Shown in pieces: positions 19,017 through 28,908 of a stretch of DNA of 64,000 nucleotides (position 1 is the first letter of the stretch; every line of letters starts with the position of its first letter). The position numbers were made by a program, and so were the translations under genes. Source of the stretch: Streptomyces tuirus. Lineage in GTDB: Bacteria > Actinomycetota > Actinomycetes > Streptomycetales > Streptomycetaceae. The stretch spans positions 2,232,501 to 2,296,500 of the forward strand of contig JAGTPG010000001.1 in assembly GCA_018195615.1 (NCBI GenBank). The letters are read 5' to 3'. The notes under the pieces are model-generated. The model was not told where the DNA came from and made no database searches. It saw only the letters and a list, made by a program, of their open reading frames with translations.

Positions 19017-19165
19017 GCGCCCCACCCGGAATCCTCGGGCTTGACGGTGACGTTCGCGTCGGCGACCGAGAAGCCGCCCCCCGTCGGGCCGGACGTCCAC
19101 AGCGCAAGAGCTGCGCAGGCCCCGGCCGCAAGCAGGCCCACGGCACGCCAATATCGCGTCTTCAT
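19013..19165 (-). CDS. 50-aa membrane or secreted peptide, first gene of cluster A operon
   Basis: A 50-codon frame starting ATG at 19163-19165 behind GGGGGAGA and ending TGA at 19013-19015, overlapping the next GTG by four bases, so translational coupling is expected. The peptide has a basic start (MKTRYWR), one hydrophobic segment VGLLAAGACAALALW, then a polar tail ending VKPEDSGWGA. The lone Cys follows AGA, a poor lipobox. It could be a signal-bearing secreted peptide, a membrane anchor or a precursor; no family is recognised. Third-position GC fits a real gene. It heads the operon, divergent from the LuxR-type regulator. Confidence 0.7.
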   Translation of the reverse strand: MKTRYWRAVGLLAAGACAALALWTSGPTGGGFSVADANVTVKPEDSGWGA

Positions 19166-19306
19166 GTCTCCCCCAATTTTTTCCTGCACGAGACGGCGTT
19201 TTCACCGCCCCCCTGTGACGGAAAGAGATCCTGCCGACACTGTGGGCACAGATCCAGCCGCAGGTGGGATCATGAATCTGCACTACGGAAACCTGAAGGG
19301 GGGCAC
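19166..19306. promoter_or_regulatory. Divergent promoter region of cluster A
   Basis: A 141-bp gap between the 50-aa peptide gene and the LuxR-type gene. It contains an imperfect direct repeat (AGATCCTGCC near 19225 and AGATCCAGCC near 19250) and a lower-GC stretch next to both starts. I infer the operon promoter and the regulator's binding site lie here; no clear -10/-35 pair is visible. Confidence 0.4.
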
Positions 19307-20300
19307 ATGTGCACAGAAATGGACAACCTCGCCAGAACCGGTGAGGTGGAGCTTTGCGATCGGGGACTCACCCAGTACCGGGACGCACTCATGAACGGCA
19401 GCGCCACGACGGAGGTGGCGGAGTGTCTCCATACCCTGGGGCTGCTCCGGCCCGCCGCATCGAACTCCGGATCACTCGAACCCGTGTCACCGGACGTCGC
19501 CCTGAGCGTGCTCAGCCAGCCCATCCAGCGCGCCATCCTGGAACAACAGGACGCGCTGGCGGCACTGCACCTCGCAATCTCGCGTGCCAACAGCACCTAC
19601 GCGGACGTGCAGCAGCAGCGAAGGGCCCCGTCCGGCCGCTGCTGGGGAGGAAGCCATCAGCGCGTCGCTGGAGGAGGCCGTACGGTCCTGCCGGGAGGAG
19701 CTTCTCACCGCCCAGCCCGGCGGCGGCCGTTCCGAGAACGTCCTGGCCGAAGCCCTCGACCGGGACCTTGCCCTGCTGGCACGGGGGGTCCGGCAGCGCA
19801 CCCTGTACCAGCACACGGCCCGTTCACACGGCCCCACCCTGACCTACATCGAGCACGTGTCCACATCAGGGGCCGAGGTCCGCACGCTCGATGAACTCTT
19901 CGAGCGCCTGATCATCTGCGACCGGACCGTGGCGTTCATCCCGAACGCCCAGCAGGAGCGCCGGCAGTCGGCGCTCATGATCGAGCACCCCGGCGTCGTC
20001 GCGTATCTCGTCGGCGTCTTCGAACACGCCTGGGAGCGAGCGGATCCCATACCCGTCGCACAGCCCTGCCAGCGGCCGCCGCTGCTGACCGACCAGACCC
20101 GGCAGGCCATCCTGCGGTTGATGGTCGACGGACACACCGACGCGAGTATCGCGAGCCGTCTCGGCATGAGCTCCCGCACGGTCGCAGCCCACATCAAGAA
20201 GGCCGCGGAGGCACTGGGCAGCCGCAGCCGTGCCCAACTCGCCTACCTGGTCGCGCAGTCCAGGGTGCTGGACCCGCCCGCCGAACAGCAGGCGAGCTGA
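19307..20300 (+). CDS. LuxR-type (HTH_LUXR) regulator, cluster A
   Basis: About 331 aa. The C-terminal LuxR helix-turn-helix is clear: LTDQTRQAILRLMVDGHTDASIASRL followed by SSRTVAAHIKKAAEALG is split here for reading. The N-terminal part resembles the TrmB-like winged helix seen in many actinomycete orphan LuxR regulators (ATTEVAECLHTLGLL) with no receiver domain. The start MCTEMDNLART follows AAGGGGGG. The frame breaks between 19615 and 19650 (one extra or two missing bases). It is divergent from cluster A and is its likely pathway-specific regulator. Confidence 0.85.
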
Positions 20301-20344
20301 GCCGCACCGTCGCGTGCGCCGACGACGCGAGCGGTGACAACGCC

Positions 20345-20380
20345 CTCGGCCCCGATCCGGAGAATGGATCGGGGGCCGAG
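20345..20380. terminator. Terminator after the LuxR-type gene
   Basis: CTCGGCCCCGATCC (20345-20358) pairs with GGATCGGGGGCCGAG (20366-20380), a 14-bp stem with one bulged G and a 7-base loop, 45 nt after the stop. Confidence 0.7.
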
Positions 20381-20407
20381 TCGCGGTGTTCGGGCCTGAG
20401 CTGAAGT

Positions 20408-20455
20408 AGCTGTCCCCGCGGCTTCTTCGGAAGAAGCCCCAGGTGGCGGGGGCTA
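20408..20455 (-). terminator. Terminator of the dipeptide transporter operon
   Basis: A long two-part hairpin directly after the ATPase stop. The inner stem is GGCTTCTTC (20420-20428) with GAAGAAGCC (20430-20438); the outer arms are CCCCGC and GCGGGG with flanking TAGC and GCTA. Confidence 0.65.
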
Positions 20456-21672
20456 CGCCTTCGAACCTCCGGTCTCCGGGGACTCCTCGGCAGCGACGGT
20501 GCCGCCCGCCTCGGACTTGGAGAGCGCCTCCGGCGCCGACTTCTCCACGGCCGCCGTCGGCACCAGCTCCCCGGCCTGCCTCGCCTCCGTGAGGAGCACG
20601 GTGTCCTGCGGCTGCTGGTCCTCGAAGTTCTCCGGGTGGTGGCAGGCGACGCGCTGCCCGGCCCGCAGCTCCACCAGCGGCGGCTCCGTGGTCTTGCAGA
20701 TCTCCGTCGCCTTCCAGCACCGGGTGTGGAAGCGGCAGCCGCTCGGCGGGGCGATCGGCGAGGGCACGTCTCCCTTGAGCAGGATGCGCTCGCTCTTGAC
20801 GCCCCGGCGCTTCGGGTCCGGGATCGGCACGGCCGACAGCAGGGCCTTGGAGTACGGGTGCATCGGCGACTTGTACAGCTTGTCGCGGTCGGCCAGCTCG
20901 ACGATCTTGCCGAGGTACATCACCGCGATCCGGTCCGAGACGTGCCGGACGACCGACAGGTCGTGCGCGATGATCACGTAGGTCAGGCCGAGCTCCTCCT
21001 GGAGGTCGTCCAGCAGGTTCACCACCTGCGCCTGGATCGACACGTCCAGCGCGGAGACCGGCTCGTCCGCCACCACCAGCTTGGGGTTGAGGGCGAGCGC
21101 CCGGGCGATGCCGATGCGCTGGCGCTGGCCGCCGGAGAACTCGTGCGGATAGCGGTTGTAGTGCTCGGGGTTGAGGCCGACCACCGACAGCAGCCGCTGG
21201 ACCTCCTTCTTCACCCCGCCCTCGGGCTCGACGCCCTGGAGCTTGAAGGGGCGCCGACGATCGTGCCGATCGTGTGCCGGGGGTTCAGCGAGGAGTACGG
21301 GTCCTGGAAGATCATCTGCACGTCGCGGCGCATCGGACGCAGGTCGCTGACGCCGAGGTGCGTGATGTCCTTGCCCTCGAACTCGACCTGCCCGCCGGTC
21401 GGTTCGAGCAGCCGGGTGATCAGCCGGCCCATGGTGGACTTGCCGCAGCCCGACTCGCCGACGACGCCGAGCGTCTCGCCCTTGCGGACCTCGAAGTCGA
21501 TGCCGTCGACGGCGCGCACCGCGCCGGTCTGCCGCTGGAGCAGGCCCTTGCGGATCGGGAAGTGCTTCTGAAGGCCGGTCACCTTCAGCAGGACGTCACC
21601 GTCGGCGGTGGAGCCCTTGGTGAGGGTGCTCCCGCTCGTGTCCGGTGTGCTCACCGTTTTGTCGTCGCTCAC
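20453..21672 (-). CDS. Dipeptide/oligopeptide ABC transporter ATPase (DppF/OppF type)
   Basis: About 406 aa. Walker A is GESGCGKST, the Q-loop is [13 protein letters not shown], the signature is SGGQRQRIG and Walker B is LVVADEPV, followed by the oligopeptide-type C-terminal Cys motif [16 protein letters not shown]. It powers peptide uptake with the DppD partner. The GTG at 21670-21672 ([11 protein letters not shown]) overlaps the dppD stop. One C is missing near 21250; restored, VGAP continues to [11 protein letters not shown]. The Ala/Glu-rich C-terminal extension of about 60 residues is longer than usual. Confidence 0.92.
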
Positions 21673-22751
21673 AGCTTCGGCGCAATCTCTTCGGTCCAGA
21701 TACGCTCCCGCTGCTCCTGCGTCATGTGGCAGGCGGCCCAGTGCGAGCCGCCGACCTCGGTCAGCTCGGGGCGGACCGTGCGGGTGACGTTGTCCTTCGG
21801 GATGTCCGCGTACGGGCAGCGCGGGTTGAACGCGCAGCCGGACGGAAGGTTGATGAGGGAGGGCGGCGCGCCCTTGATCGGGATGAGCCGGTCGGTCTCC
21901 TCCCGGTCCAGCCGCGGCATCGAGCCGAGCAGGCCCCAGGTGTAGGGATGCCGGGGCTCGGAGAACACGTCCTCGGCGGGACCGCGCTCCACACACCGGC
22001 CGCCGTACATGACCAGCAGGTCGTCGGCCATCTCGGCGACCACACCCAGGTCGTGGGTGATCATGATGACGGCGGAGCCGAACTCCTTCTGCAGATCCCG
22101 GATCAGGTCGAGGATCTGCGCCTGCACGGTGACGTCCAGGGCGGTGGTCGGCTCGTCGGCGATGAGCAGCTCGGGGTTGTTCACCAGCGCCATGGCGATC
22201 ATGGCGCGCTGGCGCATACCGCCGGAGAACTCGTGCGGGTAACCGTCCACGCGCTTGGCGGGCTCGGGGATGCCGACCCGGTCGAGCATCTCGATCGCCC
22301 GCTGCTTGGCGACCTTCTTGCTGACGTCGTGGTGGACGCGGTACGCCTCGACGATCTGGTGCCCGACCGAGTAGTAGGGGTGCATCGCCGACAGCGGGTC
22401 CTGGAAGATCATGGCCATCTTCCGGCCGCGCAGCCGCCGTACGTCGTCGGGGTCGGCCGCGATCAGCTCCTGGCCGTCGAGCCGGACCTCGCCGGAGACA
22501 TGAGCGCGCGCCGAGCGGTGCAGGCCCATCACGCCGAGCGAGGTGACGGACTTGCCCGAGCCGGACTCGCCCACGATGCCCAGGGTCTTGCCCTTGCGCA
22601 CGTCGAAGCTGACGCCGTCCACGGACTTGACCAGACCGTCGTCGGTGTCGAAGTGGATGCGCAGGTCACGGACGGACAGGAACACGTCGTCCGGGACGGA
22701 CGGGGCAGTGGTGTCCGGTTCGCCGAGCGCGGCTTTGTCGAGCTTGCTCAC
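21669..22751 (-). CDS. Dipeptide/oligopeptide ABC transporter ATPase (DppD/OppD type)
   Basis: A 360-aa ATPase. Walker A is GESGSGKSV, the signature SGGMRQRAM, Walker B LLIADEPT, the switch His in ITHDLG, and the C-terminal oligopeptide-family motif [11 protein letters not shown]. It is the second nucleotide-binding subunit of the peptide importer. Start and stop overlap neighbouring genes by four bases. The frame is intact. Confidence 0.95.
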   Translation of the reverse strand: MSKLDKAALGEPDTTAPSVPDDVFLSVRDLRIHFDTDDGLVKSVDGVSFDVRKGKTLGIVGESGSGKSVTSLGVMGLHRSARAHVSGEVRLDGQELIAADPDDVRRLRGRKMAMIFQDPLSAMHPYYSVGHQIVEAYRVHHDVSKKVAKQRAIEMLDRVGIPEPAKRVDGYPHEFSGGMRQRAMIAMALVNNPELLIADEPTTALDVTVQAQILDLIRDLQKEFGSAVIMITHDLGVVAEMADDLLVMYGGRCVERGPAEDVFSEPRHPYTWGLLGSMPRLDREETDRLIPIKGAPPSLINLPSGCAFNPRCPYADIPKDNVTRTVRPELTEVGGSHWAACHMTQEQRERIWTEEIAPKL

Positions 22752-23757
22752 GAGTACCTCACCCGGGGGTCGATGGCGGCGTACACCAGGTCGACGATCA
22801 GATTGCAGAAGACGATGAAGAACGCGGCGACCAGGGTCACGCCCATCACGATGGGCAGGTCGTTGTCCTTGATGGCCTGGACCGAGTACGCGCCGATGCC
22901 CTGGAGGGAGAACACGGTCTCGGTGAGCACCGCGGTGCCGACCAGGGTGCCGAAGTCCATGCCGAAGATCGTGACGATCGGGGTGAGCGCGGAGCGCAGG
23001 CCGTGCTTGGCCACGACCGTGGTCTCCTTCAGCCCCTTGGCTCTGGCCGTTCTGATGTAGTCCTCACTCATCGTCTCCAGCATGCCCGCCCGGGTGAGCC
23101 GGGCGTACAGCGCGGAGAACAGGAAGGCGAGGCTGATCCAGGGCAGCATCAGACGCCAGGCCCATTCGGCCGGGTTCTCGGTGAACGGGACGTAGTCGAT
23201 GCTGTCCCAGACCGGGATCTCGTAGACGAAGAGCGCGAGCAGGATCTGGCCGGTGAAGAAGATCGGGAGCGAGACGCCGGCGAGCGCGATGAACATCGAG
23301 ACGCGGTCGATGGGCTTGCCCTTGCGCAGCGCGGAGATCACACCGATGGTCACGCCGGAGACCACCCAGATCACCGCCGCACCGACGGCCAGCGAGAAGG
23401 AGACCGGGATCCGCTGCTCCAACTGCGGCCACACCTCGATGTGGCTCTTGAAGGAGTACCCGAAGCAGGGTGCGCTGCAGTGCGTCGCGTCGGGACCGAA
23501 CCGGTAGTCGGCGCCCGCCACGAGGCCCTTGACGAAGTTCCAGTACTGCTCGTAGACGGGCTGATCCAGTCCCAGGTTCTTCTTGATCGCGGCGACGGAC
23601 TCGGGGTTCGCGTCCTTGCCGACGTACTGGGTGGCCAACTGGTCGGCCGTCTGGCCCCGAGGCGGGGCACCAGGAAGAAGATGGCGAAGGTGACTGCGCT
23701 GACCACCAGCAGCAACAGCACCGCGCCCATGACGCGTCGGAGGATGTACGCAGCCAC
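22748..23757 (-). CDS. Dipeptide/oligopeptide ABC transporter permease (DppB type)
   Basis: About 336 aa with six helices. It begins MAAYILRRVMGAVLLLL and has the EAA-loop region RTARAKGLKETTVVAKHGLRSALTP, split by family convention into the ATPase-contact motif, and ends [13 protein letters not shown]. One base is lost near 23656; restored, LVPRLG joins GQTADQLATQYVG. It is downstream of the binding-protein gene and overlaps DppD by ATGA or GTGA spacing. Confidence 0.92.
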
Positions 23758-23848
23758 AGCTGTACGGCCCCGGGTGGCCGCGGCGGGATCCGTCCGCCGC
23801 GGCCACTCGTTGCCTTCACCTGCCTTTCGAAAGGATCCGGCCTGCTGA

Positions 23849-25597
23849 TTACTTCGAGGAGCCCATCAGCAGGTAGTCGTACATGCCGAGGTAGGCCTGC
23901 GTGACCGTGACGTTCGTCGCGGACGTGGGCCGGAGCAGCAGGTTCTTGCGGTAGATGACCGGGACGACCGAGGCGTTGTCGAGGACCATCTTGTCGATCT
24001 CGCCCCAGGCCTTGGTGCGGGCCGCGTCGTCCGTGTTGGCGATCGCGTCCGTCAGGGCCTTGTTGATCTTCGGGTCGTCCAGCTCCATCAGGTTGTTGCC
24101 GCCCGAGGGCTTGATGGCGGCACCATTGATGATCTGGTCGAGGAAGCCGTAGCCGGTCGGCCAGTCGGCACCCCACGCCATCGAGAGCATGCCGAGCTTG
24201 TTCTTGTGGACGTAGCTCGGGACACCGGCGAAGTTGGAGAAGTACTTACCGGCCGGGAACTGCTTGATCTCGATGTTGATGCCGATCTTCTTCAGCGACG
24301 CCTGGACGGCCGTCGCCTGCGCCACCTCGGCGGGGCGGTCGGAGCGGGCGGTCATGATCGTGCTGAAGCCGTTCGGCTTGCCGCACGCCTTCAACTCCGC
24401 CTTGGCCTTGGCCACGTCGCCCTTGTGACCCTCGGTCGCGTAGGTGTCGAACTTGGTGTAGCCGTTGACCGACGGCGGCAGCAGCGTGGTCGCCACGTCA
24501 CCCTTCGGCGAGCCGCCCATGGCGTCGAGCACCGACTGCTTGTCGAGGCCCCACTGCACGGCCTTGCGGCAGTGGATGTTGTCGAACGGTGCCACCTTCA
24601 GGTTCAGCGCGATGTACTGCGTGGCGCCGGCGTAGGAGCTGTCCGTCTGGTTGACGTACTTGCCGCGCAGCACCTTCGGCTGGGTCTGCGGCTGCACACC
24701 CGTACCGGCCGCGTCGACCGTGATCTTGTCGGAGAGCAGGTTGTTGTCGACCGTGACCGGGTTGACCTTGAACTTGATCGAGATCTTGTCCGGCAGGGCC
24801 TTGCGGATCGGGTCCGTCTTGGGGTCCCACTGCGGGTTGCGCACGAGGGTGGCGCCACGGCCCTCCTCGTAGGACTGGAACTGGTACGGGCCGGTGGACT
24901 GGATGTTCTGCACGTACTTCGCACCGGTGTCCTTCGCCCTCGGCACCGGGGCCGTCTGGGAGAACGTCGCCAGGTAGTCGAAGTCGGCGAAGGGCTGCTT
25001 CAGTTTGAAGACGATCGTCTGGTCGTCCGGCGTCTCGATGGACTTGATCCCCTCGGGGGACTTGTCCTTGTAGGGGCCCTGGTACTTGTCGCCGCCCACC
25101 AGGTACGACTTGAAGTACGTCGGGCCGTTGGACAGCGCCTCGGGAGCGAAGTTGGAGCGCTCGATGGCGTACTTGACGTCCTTGGACGTCACCGGCGTAC
25201 CGTCCTGGAACTTCACGCCCTTGCGGAGCTTGTACGTCCAGGTCTTGGCGTCGGGGCTGGCCTTGCCGAGGGACTCGGCCAGGTCCGGCACGACCTCCAG
25301 GCCTGCCTTGCCCGCGGCCGGCTTGAACGTGGTGAGGGTCCTGCCGTAGAGGCGGGAGAAGTTCTGCACCCAGCCGTAGTAGGTGTTGCCCCCGTCCAGG
25401 GAGTCCGGCACGTCCGAGTGCTCATACGTGACCGTCCCGCCCTTCTTGCTGGACGCGTTGACGATCGAGTTCAGCGCGGCGTCCTTCTTGCCGTTGCCTC
25501 CCCCGTCGTTGTCGTCGCCTCCGCCGCCGCACGCGGCAGCTCCCAGCGACAGTGCCAGGACCGACGCAACGCCGGCGGTCACCCTTCTCGTCTTCAC
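23849..25597 (-). CDS. Dipeptide/oligopeptide ABC transporter substrate-binding lipoprotein (DppA/OppA type)
   Basis: About 582 aa. It has a lipoprotein signal with lipobox GAAAC, then an SBP_bac_5 domain (SLGKASPDAKTWTYKLRKGV, VKFQDGTPVTSKDVKYA). It captures peptides outside the membrane for the importer. The GTG at 25595-25597 (VKTRRVTAGV) is chosen because AGGGGG lies 8 nt upstream and the n-region is then normal; an upstream GTG at 25625-25627 is possible. The gene lies between the two permease genes of the operon. Confidence 0.92.
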   Translation of the reverse strand: MKTRRVTAGVASVLALSLGAAACGGGGDDNDGGGNGKKDAALNSIVNASSKKGGTVTYEHSDVPDSLDGGNTYYGWVQNFSRLYGRTLTTFKPAAGKAGLEVVPDLAESLGKASPDAKTWTYKLRKGVKFQDGTPVTSKDVKYAIERSNFAPEALSNGPTYFKSYLVGGDKYQGPYKDKSPEGIKSIETPDDQTIVFKLKQPFADFDYLATFSQTAPVPRAKDTGAKYVQNIQSTGPYQFQSYEEGRGATLVRNPQWDPKTDPIRKALPDKISIKFKVNPVTVDNNLLSDKITVDAAGTGVQPQTQPKVLRGKYVNQTDSSYAGATQYIALNLKVAPFDNIHCRKAVQWGLDKQSVLDAMGGSPKGDVATTLLPPSVNGYTKFDTYATEGHKGDVAKAKAELKACGKPNGFSTIMTARSDRPAEVAQATAVQASLKKIGINIEIKQFPAGKYFSNFAGVPSYVHKNKLGMLSMAWGADWPTGYGFLDQIINGAAIKPSGGNNLMELDDPKINKALTDAIANTDDAARTKAWGEIDKMVLDNASVVPVIYRKNLLLRPTSATNVTVTQAYLGMYDYLLMGSSK

Positions 25598-25623
25598 CTG
25601 AGGTAGCCCCCTCATTCGATGGA

Positions 25624-26621
25624 TCACTTGCTGCGAGGGTCGAGGGCGTCACGCAGCCCGTCACCCAGCAGGTTGAAGGCCAGGACGGTGATGAAGATCG
25701 CCAGTCCGGGCACGAACATGTACTGCGGATCAGCCGTGTACAGATCCACAGCGTTGCTGAGCATGCCGCCCCAGGAGGCCTGCGGCGGAGCGATACCGAC
25801 ACCGAGGAAGCTCAGCGCGGCCTCGAACAGGATGTTCGTCGGGATGATCAGCGTCGAGTAGACGAGGATCGGCGCGACGAGGTTCGGGAGCAGTTCCCGG
25901 AACAGGACGTACGGGCCGCGTGCCCCGAGGCTGGTGGCGGCCTCGATGAACTCCCGCTTGCGCAGGGTCATGGTCTGGGCCCGCACGATGCGGCCGATGT
26001 ACGGCCAGCTGAAGAAGCCGATCACGAAGATCAGCACGCAGATGCGCAGGGGCAGGCCGTCGAGACCGAAGAACCCGTCCTGCACGGAGGCGGAGATCGA
26101 GATGGCGAACAGCAGCAGGGGGAAGGCGAGGAAGGTGTCCATCAGCCTGCTGATGACGCTGTCGATCCAGCCGCCGTAGTACCCGGCGACAACGCCGAGC
26201 ACGGTGCCGATGCACACCGACAGCAGCGTGGCGCCGCCCGCGACCAGGAGGGAGACCCAGGAGCCGTCGATGATGCGGGCGAGCATGTCCCGGCCGTACT
26301 GGGGGTCCACGCCGAGCGGGTGGTCCCAACTCATGCCTCCCCAGCCGCCCTTGGGGGCGAGCAGCGCGGGTCGATGAGGTCCTGGTTGAACTTGTTGGGA
26401 TCGAGGTCGAAGATCCACTGGATCGGCTTGGAGAACACCGCCATCAGCACGAGCAGGACGACGACGACGCCTCCGGCCATCGCCACCTTGTCCCGCTTGA
26501 AGCGCATCCAGGCGATCTGGGTGAGCGAACGCCCTTCGATCTGGCTCTTCTTGACCCCGGAGAGCACGGCCTCGGGCTGTGCTCCGGCTTCCGCCCCCGT
26601 GGTCTCGATCGGTGCGGTCAC
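25624..26621 (-). CDS. Dipeptide/oligopeptide ABC transporter permease (DppC type)
   Basis: About 332 aa. A cytoplasmic N-terminal extension is followed by the OppC_N segment (MRFKRDKVAMAGGVVVVLLV), a periplasmic loop and five further helices with the contact motif EFIEAATSLGARGPYVL. The GTG at 26619-26621 (VTAPIETTG) follows GAGAGGGG. One G is missing near 26370; restored, LIDP joins ALLAPKGGWGGMSWDHPLG. It is the first gene of the transporter operon, order C-A-B-D-F. Confidence 0.9.
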
Positions 26622-26965
26622 GGTGCGATTGACCCCTCTCGGGCCGGCGATCGCCGAGCCCCTGGCTGCCGCTGTAGCGGTTTTGTTTGTCTCGTACACG
26701 AGACCGACCCGGCCCGTGTCTTGCGGGGAGTCTTCAACGCTTTGGCGATCTGTTGCCAGACTTGGCGATGAAAGGATGCGTAAACGTGATGCTGTCTGCG
26801 GGGTTCCGTTATCCGGACAGCGGGTAACGGGGGTCGGACGCGCTGAGCTAGGTGGATATTAGGACACACTCGCTCTTTTCACCCTTATCTACGCGCGGAG
26901 AAGTGAGCGGTGGTCATATCCAAAGGGTGGTGCGGGAGAGGCCTTCAGGGCCGCCTGGTAACCCG
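26622..26965. promoter_or_regulatory. Promoter region of the peptide transporter operon
   Basis: A 344-bp gap between the SseB-like gene and dppC, both on the minus strand. Its central part is distinctly lower in GC than the surroundings. I see no ORF with genome-like codon use and no strong terminator hairpin, so it most likely holds the transporter promoter. Confidence 0.4.
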
Positions 26966-27765
26966 TCAGTACCGGCCCTGGGCCGGCGGGTATCCGTAGC
27001 CGGAGGCCGGGGCCTGGACCGGGGCGGTGGCGTGGGCCTCGCGGTCGTAGAAGGGGCGGGCGCCGGCGCGCAGCCACATGGCGACCGGGTCGTGCTCGTC
27101 GGACATCGCGACGGTGGAGACGGGGAGCCCGTCCGGTACGGCGCCGAGTGACTGCTGCATCATCGCGCGCACGGAATCCACGGCCGGCGGCGAAGTGTCG
27201 TACACATCCAGACCGATGGCGAGGTACGGCGCCCCGAGCGCGGGCTGCACCCAGGCGCGGCGCAGGGCGCGCACGGCCGGGGTGCGGTGGGCGTTCTGCG
27301 CGAGCAGGGCGTAGAACTGCGGGATCTCGATGGCCGGTTCGGACAGCCGCAGGGGGCCCGCGGGCTGGCGGTCCAGGCCCGTGGCGATCCGGCGCAGGTC
27401 GAGCCAGGGGATGCCGACGCCGCCGCCGGGGGCGTGCGGGTTGAGCCAGAGGCCGTAGTGGTCGGGGTAGAGGGCGCGGGCGACGTCGACTCCGTCGACG
27501 ACCTCGTACGAGCGGTTCCAGCCGCTGGCCGAGAGCTCCTGGGCCGAGGTGACGCAGGGCGCGTAGCCGTATCCGCCGACCTCCATGTTTCCGTACTGGG
27601 CGTCCGGGAGCCGGCCTGGCCGTGCCACAGGAGCATCCAGATCTGGCCGGAGTGCGGGGTCGCGAGCGCGCGCAGGAGTGCCTCGTAGGCGTCGTAACGC
27701 CCGGGCGTGACCTGGCGCAGCATGTGCTCGACCTGTCCGGCCGCGGCCGTGCCGCTCGCGCTCAC
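26966..27765 (-). CDS. SseB-family protein (enhanced serine sensitivity), copy 1
   Basis: About 266 aa. The N-terminal helical part (MLRQVTPGRYDAYEALLRAL, TPHSGQIWMLLWHG) and C-terminal SseB_C part (DSVRAMMQQSLGAVPDGLP...PVAMWLRAGARPFYDRE) match the SseB family, named for serine sensitivity in E. coli; biochemical role unknown. The Pro/Ala/Gly/Tyr-rich C-terminus ends PPAQGRY. The GTG at 27763-27765 follows AAGGGG. One base is missing near 27613. Position beside glycine and serine genes fits the family name. Confidence 0.85.
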
Positions 27766-27903
27766 CTTTACCGCCCCTTCGTACAACGCCTCGACCGTGA
27801 CCTAGCTTAAGCCCGCCCACCGACTCGGGACTCGTCCTCGTCCGGCGGGTGCGGGTCCGTCGGTGGCTCGTCGCGCCGTTCCCCGCGCCCCGAGCGCGTC
27901 GCC

Positions 27904-28691
27904 CTACCGCTGGTAGAAGGGCCGGACCCGATCGCGCATCCAGGTGCCCACCGGGTCCTCCGCCACGTCCAGGAGGACCAGGTTGACCGGCCACGGGGCC
28001 GGGGACTTGGTCACCGCCCGGGTCAGGGCCTCCAGGGGGAGGGCCCGGATGTCGCCCTCCCACTGGGAGAGTTCGACTCCCACGAACATCACCGGGTCGG
28101 CCGTCTCGATCGCGGCGAGGCAGCGGCGGGCGGTGAGGACGACGCCGGTCGCCTCGAACTCGGCGGAGGCGGTGGCGAGGAAGTCCACCGGGTCGTCCTG
28201 CCAGTCGGGCTCGAAGAGGCGGACCCGGCCGCCGCTCGCTGGGCCGTCCAGCGGGGTCCGGCCGGCCCGGCAGAGCTCGGCGACGGCGGGCGGCGGGAGC
28301 GGGATGCCGACCACGCCGCCCGGATTGATGGCTATCCCCGCGTGCGGGGCAGTCCGCGGGCGAACTCCACGGCCGGGGCGATGGTGTACGACATGTGGGA
28401 GCCGACGACCTGGCGGAACTGCTCCTCGGAGCTGAACACCGGCACGAAGGCCTGGCCGTCGATCTCGATGCCGGGCAGGTCGAGGGGGCCGCTCTGCGGG
28501 CCGCCTCCGTTGGGGAGCGGGATCCACACGAAGCTCCGGCCGAGCACCTCGACGATCCGCCCGCCGGCCGACGGCCCGGCGCCGAGGGAGGCCGAGAGCA
28601 CCTCCTCCAGCTCGTTGCCGGGCCATCCACCGTGCGGGTGGGTCTGCGTCTGCGCCGGGAAGTCCGCGGAGAAGTCCGCCGGGAAGTCCAT
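27904..28691 (-). CDS. SseB-family protein, copy 2
   Basis: About 262 aa. The N-terminal SseB domain (LEEVLSASLGAG, VPVFSSEEQFRQVVG, LPHAGIAINPGG) is followed by an SseB_C-like end (NLVLLDVAEDPVGTWMRDRVRPFYQR). It is a paralogue of the preceding gene product and shares the final RPFY motif. The first 20 residues are Asp/Phe/Pro-rich repeats (DFPADFSADFPA). One base is missing near 28347. The frame start is ATG at 28689-28691. Confidence 0.85.
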
Positions 28692-28908
28692 CTGCCTACC
28701 GCCTGCCTGAAACCACTGCTGTGGCTAAGAAGGCTAACGGCTCACGCAAGGCCGACGGCCGCCCGATGCCGACGCCCCGGTGCCCGGACGAGCACGACCG
28801 GCCCGCACACCACGGGGCGTGCGGATGCCGAGGGTCGGTCCCGCGCCGTGCGCCGCATGAACCGTGGGGGGTCGGTCCGGAGCCGCGTGGCGTCCGGGCC
28901 GGGGGCGG

